The notes under the pieces are model-generated. The model was not told where the DNA came from and made no database searches. It saw only the letters and a program-made list of their open reading frames with translations. The position numbers and the translations under genes were made by a program. Positions 1 through 6,414 of a DNA stretch of 6,429 nt are shown in pieces. The DNA comes from Chloroflexota bacterium (GTDB lineage: Bacteria > Chloroflexota > Dormibacteria > Dormibacterales > Dormibacteraceae): assembly GCA_005879675.1 (NCBI GenBank), contig VBJE01000154.1:1-6429 (forward strand). Reading direction: 5' to 3'. Positions within the stretch are counted from its first letter, which is position 1; each line of letters opens with the position of its first letter.

Positions 1-183
1 GAGCGAGACCGCGGGGTTGTAGTGCGCGCCGGAGACGTGTCCGCCCATGTAGACCATCGCCATCAGGGACAACCCGACGGCCAGAGGGCCAAATGGTCCC
101 GCCTGACCAGCAAGTCCGATGACGGAAAAGAACACGAATGTGCCGACAAACTCGGTGAGTAGCTTTGGTGCCAGTGGTTGCAT
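1..183 (-). CDS. Aquaporin / MIP-family channel, N-terminal part (cut by window edge)
   Basis: Reading the minus strand from the ATG at 183-181 gives 61 uninterrupted codons to the left edge, beginning MQPLAPKLLTEFVGTF. Major intrinsic protein (MIP) hallmarks are visible. The first membrane segment carries an E-x-x-G-T-F pattern (residues 11-16: E11, G14, T15, F16). A second hydrophobic stretch covers about residues 34-47. Then comes GGHVSGAHYNPAVSL (residues 47-61), whose N56-P57-A58 is the first of the two NPA boxes that line the pore. The protein should be an inner-membrane channel for water or small neutral solutes. The second NPA box and the selectivity-filter residues lie outside the window, so aquaporin and glycerol facilitator cannot be told apart. 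No strong SD precedes the ATG. The gene is transcribed divergently from the SDR operon; a role in the same pathway is possible but unsupported. Confidence 0.88.
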   Translation of the reverse strand, partial: MQPLAPKLLTEFVGTFVFFSVIGLAGQAGPFGPLAVGLSLMAMVYMGGHVSGAHYNPAVSL

Positions 184-233
184 CGCTCAGAATCCTAGGG
201 CGGCGCCACAGGACTTGAGTACAGATCAACTCG

Positions 234-246
234 CGACACCGTGTCG
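234..246. repeat. Short perfect palindrome, possible operator
   Basis: CGACAC-C-GTGTCG is a perfect inverted repeat with 6-bp arms around one central base. If a two-base bulge is allowed, the symmetry extends outward by CTC/GAG (231 to 248 region). It lies in the divergent intergenic region, about 75 bases before the SDR start and about 50 before the aquaporin start. That position suits a repressor or activator site. No regulator gene is in the window, so the role is inference. Confidence 0.35.
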
Positions 247-253
247 AGCCTCA

Positions 254-278
254 GCTCCATCCGAGGTTTGGTTGGAGC
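254..278. promoter_or_regulatory. Imperfect 25-bp dyad, candidate operator or 5' hairpin
   Basis: GCTCCATCC at 254-262 and GGTTGGAGC at 270-278 pair at eight of nine positions (mismatch T260/T272) around a 7-base centre. It sits 43 bases upstream of the SDR ATG and 8 bases from the 234-246 palindrome. It could be a regulator-binding site for the catabolic operon or a hairpin in its leader. No family assignment is possible from the sequence. Confidence 0.35.
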
Positions 279-321
279 GGTATCGTGAGCCGGTGACGCC
301 GGCGCCGATCGATCACGTCGG

Positions 322-1068
322 ATGAAGGTCGCGGTGGTGACGGGAGGTGGTACCGGGATCGGACGGGCCGTGGGCCTTGCCCTCGCCCGAGAGGGCTACG
401 GCGTCGTTTTCGCGGGACGGCGAAAAGAGCCCCTCGTGGCGGCGGCACGGGAGGCCGAATCTCTCGGCGCGCGCGGCGTCGCGATCCCGACCGATGTCAC
501 TGACCCGTCCTCGGTTGATGCCCTGTTCGCCGCGACGCGTGACGCCTTCGGCCGTCTCGACCTGCTCTTCAACAACGCCGGCGTGGGGGCGCCCGCGGTG
601 CCGCTCGAGGAGCTCGGGTACGAGGAGTGGCGCAGGGTTGTCGAGACCAACCTGACCGGTGTCTTCCTTTGCACCCAGGCGGCGATCAAACAGATGAAGA
701 GCCAGGTTCCGCGCGGAGGTCGGATCATCAACAACGGCTCGATCTCCGCCCATGCTCCCCGGCCGAACTCGGCCCCTTACACCGCCACCAAGCACGCCAT
801 CACCGGCCTGACGAAATCGACTTCGCTCGACGGCCGGAAGTTCGACATCGCGTGCGGACAGATCGACATCGGCAACGCGGCCACCGAGCTGACCGAGAAG
901 CTTGCCGCGGGAGCGGAGCAGGCCGGTGGCGAGATCGTGCCGGAACCGAGGATCGACGTCGAGCACGTGGCCCGGGCGGTCCTCTACATGGCGAGCCTGC
1001 CCCTCGACGCCAACGTCCAGTTCATGACCGTGATGGCGACCAAGATGCCGTTTGTAGGACGAGGCTGA
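322..1068 (+). CDS. SDR-family NAD(P)-dependent oxidoreductase
   Basis: This 248-residue protein has the length and motif order of a classical short-chain dehydrogenase/reductase (SDR). The Rossmann nucleotide-binding motif TGGGTGIG is at residues 7-14. A GRR sequence at residues 32-34, after the second strand, lacks the acidic residue typical of NAD users and points to NADP(H). D58 is in the adenine-contact position, NNAG is at 84-87, and the catalytic tetrad is N110, S140, Y153 and K157. The family interconverts hydroxyl and keto groups; the substrate is unknown. An in-frame stop lies at 286-288 and no ATG, GTG or TTG occurs between it and 322, so this start is forced. No SD is evident before it, unlike the genes downstream. 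It is the first gene of a three-gene operon, followed after two bases by a second oxidoreductase, which suggests successive oxidation steps on one sugar-like compound. Confidence 0.93.
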   Translation: MKVAVVTGGGTGIGRAVGLALAREGYGVVFAGRRKEPLVAAAREAESLGARGVAIPTDVTDPSSVDALFAATRDAFGRLDLLFNNAGVGAPAVPLEELGYEEWRRVVETNLTGVFLCTQAAIKQMKSQVPRGGRIINNGSISAHAPRPNSAPYTATKHAITGLTKSTSLDGRKFDIACGQIDIGNAATELTEKLAAGAEQAGGEIVPEPRIDVEHVARAVLYMASLPLDANVQFMTVMATKMPFVGRG

Positions 1069-1070
1069 CG

Positions 1071-2129
1071 ATGCTTCGCGTCGTGCAGGTGGGCATGGGA
1101 TCCTGGGGCCGCGACTGGGCCCGCACGGTGATCCCCGAGGTGGACGGCGTGGAGCTTGTCGCGTGCGTCGACTCAGATGACGACTCCTTGGCCATGCTCC
1201 GAAAGGAGACCGGGATTTCCCCGCAGCGGTGCTTCAGCTCGCTCGAGGCGGCGCTCGACGCCTTCGCGGCCGATGCGGTCCTGAACACGACGACGCTGCC
1301 GGGGCACGGTCCCATCAGCAAAGCCGCGCTGGAGCGAGGCCTGCACGTCCTGCTCGAGAAACCGTTCGCCGAGACTCTCGAGTGCGCGCAGGAGCTGGTC
1401 GACCTGGCGGCGGCCAGGGGTCTGACCCTGATGGTCAGCCAGAACTATCGCTTCTTTCCCGCGGTGCGGACGGTTGCCCGCCTCGTCCAGGAGGGCGGGC
1501 TGGGAGAGCTGTTCGAGGTCGCGATCGATTTTCGACGCAACGACGCGGCGCCGCCGAGCCCCAAACGCCGGCATCACACCGACGCCCAGCCGCTGCTCGT
1601 CGACATGTCGATCCACCATTTCGACCTCCTGCGCCTCATCGTCGGGAGAGCGCCCATCGCGGTCTCGTGCCAGGCCTGGAACCCGGCGTGGAGCGGCTTT
1701 GCCGGGCCGCCGGTCGCCATTGCGTCCCTGCTGTTCGAACGCGATCTGATGGTGAGCTATCGGGGCAGCTGGATCAGCGCCGGACCCGAGACGGCGTGGG
1801 CGGGGGAGTGGAGCATGGAGTTCGAGCGCGGGCAGCTTTTCTGGACGAGCAGGGGAGAGGACAACATGCTGCAGGATCGCGTCACCCTGACGCCGCGCCG
1901 CGGGAGAGCGCGAGCGATCGCCTTGCCCACCATGGCCCACATCGATCGGGCCGGGACGCTCGCCGAGTTCGCGGCCTCGCTCCGCGCCCGGCGGGAGCCG
2001 GAGACCTCCGGGCGCGCCAACCTTGGCACCATGGCGCTGATGATCGCGGCCGTCCGGTCGGCGGAGCGCCGGGAGTGGGTCGCGGTCGAAGGCAGAGGCG
2101 TCTCGGGCGGTAATCTGACCGCCAGGTAG
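1071..2129 (+). CDS. Gfo/Idh/MocA-family oxidoreductase
   Basis: This 352-residue protein is of the usual family size. The N-terminal Rossmann domain opens VVQVGMGSWG, with the dinucleotide motif GMGSWG at residues 8-13 and an acidic residue (D34) after the second strand that suggests NAD(H). EKP at 96-98 supplies the conserved lysine (K97). QNYRF at 124-128 begins the C-terminal alpha/beta domain. D178-x-x-x-H182-x-x-D185 matches the family's catalytic D...H..D pattern. Members oxidise or reduce hydroxyls of sugars, inositols and related polyols; the substrate here is unknown. The frame is open back to 627, but that part overlaps the SDR gene out of frame and lacks family resemblance. The ATG at 1071 sits just before the Rossmann strand and has a GAGG SD at 1061-1064. 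It starts two bases after the SDR stop, so translational coupling is likely. Confidence 0.93.
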   Translation: MLRVVQVGMGSWGRDWARTVIPEVDGVELVACVDSDDDSLAMLRKETGISPQRCFSSLEAALDAFAADAVLNTTTLPGHGPISKAALERGLHVLLEKPFAETLECAQELVDLAAARGLTLMVSQNYRFFPAVRTVARLVQEGGLGELFEVAIDFRRNDAAPPSPKRRHHTDAQPLLVDMSIHHFDLLRLIVGRAPIAVSCQAWNPAWSGFAGPPVAIASLLFERDLMVSYRGSWISAGPETAWAGEWSMEFERGQLFWTSRGEDNMLQDRVTLTPRRGRARAIALPTMAHIDRAGTLAEFAASLRARREPETSGRANLGTMALMIAAVRSAERREWVAVEGRGVSGGNLTAR

Positions 2130-2135
2130 GCGGCG

Positions 2136-3194
2136 ATGGCATCGGCGAGCTTCGTCCACGTCACCAAGCACTTTCCAGGCGGCGACGTCGCGGTCGATGA
2201 CCTGTGCCTGGAGGTCGCGGACCGTGAGTTCATGGTCGTCGTCGGCCCGTCCGGGTGCGGGAAGTCGACGATGCTCCGGCTGCTGGCCGGGCTGGAGACC
2301 ATCACCGAGGGCGTCATCAAGATCGGCGACCGCGTTGTCAACGATGTGCCGCCCCGCAACCGCGACGTCTCGATGGTGTTCCAGAACTACGCGCTCTATC
2401 CGCACATGTCCGTTTTCGACAACATGTCGTTCGGTCTACGCATGCAGGGCTTTGCCCGGCCCGCGATCGAGGAGCGCGTCTTCCGCGCCGCGGAAGCTCT
2501 GGGCCTGGGATCCCTCCTGGGCCGCAAACCGCCTCAGCTCTCAGGCGGCGAGCAACAGCGCGTCGCGCTGGGCCGAGCCATCGTCAAAGACCCTCATGTC
2601 TACCTCTTCGACGAGCCTCTGTCGAGCATCGACGCCAAGCTCCGGGCCGAGCTTCGGGTTGATCTCAAGCGTGTGCAGAAGGGGCTCGGCACCACCTCGA
2701 TCTACGTCACCCATGACCAGGTCGAGGCGATGACCATGGGCGATCGGATCGCCGTGATGAAGGACGGCGTCCTGCAGCAGGTGGCTCCGCCGAAGGAGGT
2801 CTACGACCATCCGACGAACGTCTTCGTCGCCGGCTTCATAGGCGCGCCGGCGATGAACCTCATCCCCGTGACCATCAGCGGACGGTTCCTGAAGGGGTCG
2901 GCGGTCGAAGTCGAGCTCCCGTACTCGTCCCGGGTGGACCGCGCCGTCCTCGGCATCCGGCCGGAAGCGCTCAGCGACAGACCAGCGCCGCGCACCCCGA
3001 CTTTGGAGATGAAAATCGACGTCGCGGAGAGAATCGGCAGCGACCAGTTCATCTACGGCATGGCCGGTGGCGACGGGATCGTCGCCCGGGTCGATTCCAG
3101 CCTCCAGGTGCGCCGGGGCGAACGGATCCGGCTCGGTATCGACGTCCGGCACATCCACCTGTTCGACGTTCACAGCGGGCAGGCCTTCATGTGA
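2136..3194 (+). CDS. Carbohydrate ABC transporter ATPase (MalK/UgpC/MsmK type)
   Basis: This 352-residue cytoplasmic ATPase would power a CUT1 importer. In order it shows an aromatic A-loop position (F13), Walker A GPSGCGKST (37-45), Q-loop Q83, signature LSGGEQ (135-140), Walker B VYLFDEP (155-161, with E160 the catalytic base), D-loop SSID (163-166) and the switch histidine H193 in VTHD. After about residue 235 comes a C-terminal TOBE-type regulatory region containing LGIRPEAL (272-279), typical of MalK/UgpC proteins. Signature E139 replaces the more common Q and SSID replaces the usual SNLD; both look tolerable. It starts six bases after the oxidoreductase stop, with a GGTAGG SD at 2125-2130. 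The only permeases in view are on the opposite strand in the convergent operon, so it is presumably their partner. ATPases of this class can also serve several importers. Confidence 0.96.
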   Translation: MASASFVHVTKHFPGGDVAVDDLCLEVADREFMVVVGPSGCGKSTMLRLLAGLETITEGVIKIGDRVVNDVPPRNRDVSMVFQNYALYPHMSVFDNMSFGLRMQGFARPAIEERVFRAAEALGLGSLLGRKPPQLSGGEQQRVALGRAIVKDPHVYLFDEPLSSIDAKLRAELRVDLKRVQKGLGTTSIYVTHDQVEAMTMGDRIAVMKDGVLQQVAPPKEVYDHPTNVFVAGFIGAPAMNLIPVTISGRFLKGSAVEVELPYSSRVDRAVLGIRPEALSDRPAPRTPTLEMKIDVAERIGSDQFIYGMAGGDGIVARVDSSLQVRRGERIRLGIDVRHIHLFDVHSGQAFM

Positions 3195-3196
3195 GC

Positions 3197-3241
3197 TGAC
3201 GGCCCGCCGAGGGCTTCAGCCTTTGAGGCTGCCCGCCGTCA
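3197..3241. terminator. Possible stem-loop at the convergent gene junction
   Basis: The two operons end only 21 bases apart. CAGCCT (3217-3222) pairs with AGGCTG (3226-3231) around TTG. GGG (3211-3213) can pair with CCC (3232-3234) past a three-base bulge, and TGACGGC (3197-3203) with GCCGTCA (3235-3241) as an outer stem. The fold is roughly symmetrical in both directions, as for a bidirectional terminator. No T-run follows on either strand and half of it lies in the minus-strand gene's last codons, so intrinsic termination is uncertain. Confidence 0.3.
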
Positions 3242-4115
3242 CGCCCTGGATGAAGAAGCGCTGGAACACGAGGAAGAGGGCGACGATCGGCAGCACGATC
3301 AGGGTCGAAGCCGCCATCAGCAGGTTGTACGAGACATCGTGGGATTGGCGATAGAACTGAAGGCCGATCGAAAGCGGGTACTTCGACTCGTCCTGTAGAA
3401 ACAGCAGCGGCGTCAGAAACTCGCCCCATGCCTGGACGGCGGCAAAGATGATGACCACCGCCACCGCCGGCTTGGCCAGCGGCAGGATGACGAACAGGAA
3501 GACCTGGAACTCGTTGGCGCCGTCGATCCGCGCCTGTTCCGAGATCTCCATGGGCAGGCCGAGGAAGTACTGCCTCATCAGAAAGATGAAGAAGGGATTG
3601 CCGAAGAACGCGGGCACGATGATCGGCAGGAAGGTGTCCACCCACTGCAGCTTCGCGAAGATGTCGAACAGGGCGACGATCAGGACCGGAAAGGGCAGGA
3701 AGATCGAGGCCATCACGAGCCCGAACACCAGGTCGCGGCCAGGCCACTTGATCCTCGAGAACCCGTACGCGATGAGGGGGTTGGAGATGGCCGACCCCAC
3801 TGTGACGCCGACGGTCAGGATGACCGAGTTGGTGAGGAAGGTGCCGAAGGGGATGTAGGTGACCGCGCTCACGAAGTTGTCCCAGGCGGGGGCATGGGGG
3901 TACAGAGTCGGTGGAATGCTGCTCAGCTCGTGGATGTCTTTGAGTGCCGAGTTGGCCATCCAGTAGAAGGGCAGCAGGAAAAGTGCCGCCGCGATGATCA
4001 GCCCGACCCGCGCCGGAAGCGTCTGCGGGATCCTGAACCGTGGTGCTGGGCTTGGCGCCTTCCTGCGCGTCAGATCCAGCGTCGGGGTCGTGCTCACCTC
4101 GCGAGCGACTGTCAT
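3216..4115 (-). CDS. Carbohydrate ABC transporter permease (MalG/UgpE type)
   Basis: This 299-residue inner-membrane protein has a polar N-terminal tail of about 35 residues. Six hydrophobic segments follow, at about 36-55, 95-117, 128-150, 160-182, 207-233 and 265-288. The cytoplasmic coupling loop of binding-protein-dependent permeases (EAA loop) is visible as EQARIDGA (193-200), followed by VILPLAKP (209-216). The C-terminus RFFIQGVTAGSLKG (286-299) is typical of MalG/UgpE-type subunits (usually G-x-x-x-G-[AS]-[VL]-K-G). The frame is open further upstream to 4565, but that part overlaps the other permease. The ATG at 4115 shares one base with that gene's stop (TGATG) and has a GAGGG SD at 4126-4122, six bases before it. 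It should form the transmembrane heterodimer with its upstream neighbour. Its 3' end faces the ATPase gene. Confidence 0.96.
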   Translation of the reverse strand: MTVAREVSTTPTLDLTRRKAPSPAPRFRIPQTLPARVGLIIAAALFLLPFYWMANSALKDIHELSSIPPTLYPHAPAWDNFVSAVTYIPFGTFLTNSVILTVGVTVGSAISNPLIAYGFSRIKWPGRDLVFGLVMASIFLPFPVLIVALFDIFAKLQWVDTFLPIIVPAFFGNPFFIFLMRQYFLGLPMEISEQARIDGANEFQVFLFVILPLAKPAVAVVIIFAAVQAWGEFLTPLLFLQDESKYPLSIGLQFYRQSHDVSYNLLMAASTLIVLPIVALFLVFQRFFIQGVTAGSLKG

Positions 4116-5053
4116 CAGGCGCCCTCGTAGTGAACCCAGTAGCGGGACCACCGCATGATGGCGAAGGACAGGACGACGCTCATGATGAACAGCACCCACG
4201 CCATCGCGGACGCGTAACCCATGTCGCTGTACTGGAAGGCGTTCTTGTAGAGGTAGTAGACGTAGAAGAGGAGTGAGTTCTCCGGGCCGGTCGTGTACGC
4301 CCCGCCGCCGCTGGTACCACCGGCGAGCACGAACGCCGGGGTGAAGATCTGCACGCCGAGAATGGTTCCGTAGATCAGGTCGAAGAGGATGACCGGCGTG
4401 ATGAGCGGCAGGGTGATTCTCCAGAACCGGCGCAGCGGACCGGCGCCCTCGAGCCGGGCGGCTTCGTAGAGCTCGATCGGAACGGCACGCAGCGACGCGA
4501 GGAAGATCAGGGCCGGACCGCCTGCGCCGAGCTGCGCCAGGAGGACGATCGAAATCTTTGTCCACCGGGCATCGCCCAGCCAGTTGACCGCGGGCAGCCC
4601 CACCAGGCCGAGCAGGTAGTCCACGAGCCCAAAGCCGGGGTTGAGCAGGACGATGAATATGAACGTCAGCGCGAAGAGAGGAAGGATGGAGGGCACATAG
4701 AATGCAGCCCGATAGAAGGCGACCTCACGCAGGTTCTGATTCATCATCAGCGCGAGCGCGATCGCCACGACCACTCCGATGGGGACGGCCAGCGCGGTGT
4801 AGTACAAGGTGTTGCCCAGCGACTGCCAGAACAGGCTGTCGGTGACCATGTGCTGGTAGTTCTCGAGCCCGGCGGGCGTGGCGTCTCCGAAGCCGGAGTA
4901 GTGGGTGAAGCTCAGGTAGAGCGAGTAGAAGATCGGATACAGGGTGAAAGCCAGGAATCCGATGATCCACGGGGCGATGAACGGCAGCGCCGTGCGCAGG
5001 TTCCGCCAGTCCTCGGCGGTCAGCCGAGGACGGAAACGAGGAGCGGCGATCAC
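4115..5053 (-). CDS. Carbohydrate ABC transporter permease (MalF/UgpA type)
   Basis: This 312-residue inner-membrane permease has hydrophobic segments at about 22-49, 83-104, 117-137, 165-187, 213-237 and 277-300. The coupling loop is ELYEAARLEGAG (194-205), followed by ITLPLITP (213-220), a clear EAA motif. Length and topology fit UgpA-type short subunits, which lack the large periplasmic insertion of E. coli MalF. The end of the protein, from the NAFQYSDMGYASAMAW stretch (271-286) on, also fits the family. The start is GTG at 5053-5051, chosen because a strong SD (GAGGAGGAG, 5067-5059) sits five bases before it and the first hydrophobic helix follows at the usual distance. It lies 36 bases after the stop of the binding-protein gene and overlaps the next permease by one base, so the pair is likely translationally coupled. 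Confidence 0.96.
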   Translation of the reverse strand: MIAAPRFRPRLTAEDWRNLRTALPFIAPWIIGFLAFTLYPIFYSLYLSFTHYSGFGDATPAGLENYQHMVTDSLFWQSLGNTLYYTALAVPIGVVVAIALALMMNQNLREVAFYRAAFYVPSILPLFALTFIFIVLLNPGFGLVDYLLGLVGLPAVNWLGDARWTKISIVLLAQLGAGGPALIFLASLRAVPIELYEAARLEGAGPLRRFWRITLPLITPVILFDLIYGTILGVQIFTPAFVLAGGTSGGGAYTTGPENSLLFYVYYLYKNAFQYSDMGYASAMAWVLFIMSVVLSFAIMRWSRYWVHYEGA

Positions 5054-5058
5054 CGCCG

Positions 5059-5067
5059 CTCCTCCTC
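5059..5067 (-). promoter_or_regulatory. Strong ribosome binding site fixing a GTG start
   Basis: On the minus strand GAGGAGGAG ends five bases before the GTG at 5053. It is an unusually extended SD match and decides the start of the MalF/UgpA-type permease, for which no ATG is available at a sensible position. It may help keep permease translation going independently of the broken gene upstream. Confidence 0.7.
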
Positions 5068-5089
5068 AACCAAGGGCCGCATCGCTAGC

Positions 5090-6402
5090 TCATGCGGCAA
5101 TCGGACAGTATTGCTGCAGCTTGGCGTTGGTCGCCGTCGCCGCTTCTTTCAGAGCGGTCGCCGGGTCCTTGCTGTGGTGCTCCGCCGCGCTCTGCGCAAT
5201 CGTGAGCTGGTCCCAGTAGAAGGCTCCCACCGGCAGCGCCGGACGGCTGTGGGCCACGGCGAGCTGCTGGACGAAGAGCTTGTGGTCACCCGGGAACAGG
5301 CTGTCATCGGTCAGCAAGCTCTTCCAGGTGGGCATGTGGGTCGTCTCTTTCGTGTACGTCCGCTGCCCCTGCTCGCCGGCGAAGTACTTCATGAACTCCC
5401 AGCCGCCCTTGGAGTTCTTGGCCCCCTTAGGAATGACCACCGACCAGCCGCCGGCCCACGTCGCCGGCGTGTCGCCCTGGTGGGGAACCGGTATGTACGT
5501 GATCCCGTAGTGCATGTTCGGGGCGTACTTCTGAAGCAGACCGATCACCCAGTCACCGCTGATGACCATGCCGAGGTGAGCGGTTATGAAAGCGTCCTGC
5601 GCTTGCGGAAGTGGAGGCGTGTCCGGGGCGTAGGTGCTCTCGAACGTCTGGAGGTCATTGACTCCCAGCTGCCCGGACCAGTCCCAGAACATGTCCTTGA
5701 AGGCCTGCACGATCTTGGGGTCGTCTGGCGTGACCTTGCATGACGCCGCGTCGAAGAAGCTGCCGCCGTAGGCAAAGCCCCACGTGTAGTGCCAACCCTG
5801 GTTCAGCCGAGGCGCGAAGCCGACCACGGTGTACTTGCCGTTGACCTTCTTGTTCAGCTTGTTCGCGATGGTGCGAATGGTGTCGATCGTGGGCGCGCCC
5901 TTGGCGATGTCCAGCTGGCTGGCGTCCACGCCCGCGGCCTGCATCATGTCTTTGTTGTAGTAGAGGACGCGCGCGTCGGTGTCATCGGGAAGCGCGTAAG
6001 GCTTGCCCTTGAACAGAGCCTCTTTCCAGGCAAAGTCCAGGTAGTTGCTGGCCAGGCTGGCGGCTCCAAATGGAGACAGGTCTTCGAGCACGCCGGCCGC
6101 GGCGCGCTCGGCGACCCACCGCGGACCGCGGTGGTCAGCTTGGCGATGTCGGTTTCCGAACCGGGCACCGCGACCATCTTCACGCAGGTCGTCGTGCTCT
6201 GCTTGTTGAACGCGTTGACGATGTTCTTCTCGCTGTCGGTGTCAGGCGGCGTGTGTGACGTCCAGAAGAGAGCCTGCGTGGTGCCTGAGTTGCATCCTGG
6301 CAGTGGCGCCCCCGAGGTTTGCCCTCCCGGGGCGCACGCCACGCCCACGACGAGGAAGGCGATCAGCGAGGCGGTGACGCCTCGCCCGGGAAGCAATGAC
6401 AT
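5090..6402 (-). pseudogene. Extracellular sugar-binding lipoprotein of the ABC importer, frameshifted
   Basis: This is the solute-binding protein (SBP) of the importer, split over two frames. The first part starts at ATG 6402-6400 and reads MSLLPGRGVTASLIAFLVVG, a lipoprotein signal with Cys23 in VGVAC. The mature N-terminus follows, with ALFWTSHTPPDTDS (44-57) and DIAKLTTAVRGG (85-96). Around 6115 homology moves to another frame: VAERAAAGVLEDLSPF, then 341 residues to the stop at 5092-5090. That part includes YALPDDTDARVLYYNKDM and, later, WAGGWSVVIPKGAKNSKGGWEFMKYF, both typical of family 1 binding proteins. The dozen or so residues normally linking GG to VAERAAAG (a PDV-x-x-DR type segment) are absent from both frames. 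Restoring the frame needs 3n+1 bases; 37 would give a protein of 449 residues, a normal length. As written, translation runs into unrelated sequence and stops at 5946-5944. The lesion is either a true deletion or a sequence error. Confidence 0.85.
6116..6134. repeat. 19-bp palindrome at the frameshift junction
   Basis: CCACCGCGGACCGCGGTGG is a perfect inverted repeat: 9-bp GC-rich arms around one central base. It encodes the Thr-Ala-Val-Arg-Gly part of the binding protein, and its lower edge (6116) touches the point where homology changes frame (6115). Strong hairpins of this kind are known to promote deletion by replication slippage and to disturb sequencing or assembly. It may therefore explain the lesion rather than have a function of its own. 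Confidence 0.75.
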
Positions 6403-6408
6403 GGCAGT

Positions 6409-6414
6409 ACCTCC
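6409..6414 (-). promoter_or_regulatory. Ribosome binding site of the binding-protein gene
   Basis: GGAGGT on the minus strand lies six bases before the ATG at 6402. It decides this start over the in-frame GTG at 6423, which would add seven residues ahead of a well-formed lipoprotein signal. The window ends 15 bases further upstream, so no promoter for this operon can be seen. Confidence 0.8.

Larger units (their letters stand above)
184..321. other. Divergent intergenic region
   Basis: These 138 bases separate the aquaporin start (minus) from the SDR start (plus) and must hold promoters for at least one of them. I found no gene-like reading frame with family resemblance. No pair of -35/-10 hexamers with good spacing stood out in either direction, so I call no promoter. 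The notable content is two neighbouring dyad symmetries, annotated separately. Confidence 0.7.

Noticed and set aside
627..1070. In-frame upstream extension of the Gfo/Idh/MocA oxidoreductase to a start at 627.
   Set aside because: It overlaps the well-supported SDR gene in another frame, is low-complexity Arg/Asp-rich, and precedes a normal family N-terminus with its own ribosome binding site at 1061-1064.
1173..2405. A 410-codon open frame on the minus strand opposite the Gfo/Idh/MocA oxidoreductase and ATPase genes.
   Set aside because: Its translation is rich in Arg, Asp and Gly without domain motifs, as expected of the complement of high-GC codons. Both plus-strand genes are strongly supported by motifs.
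4116..4565. In-frame upstream extension of the MalG/UgpE-type permease.
   Set aside because: It overlaps the 3' end of the other permease and has no membrane-protein character. The ATG at 4115 with TGATG overlap and an SD is a better start.
6100..6130. Programmed -1 ribosomal frameshift as an explanation of the split binding-protein gene.
   Set aside because: There is no slippery heptamer at the junction, and a simple slip would not restore the conserved stretch missing between the two blocks. A deletion or sequence error explains both facts.
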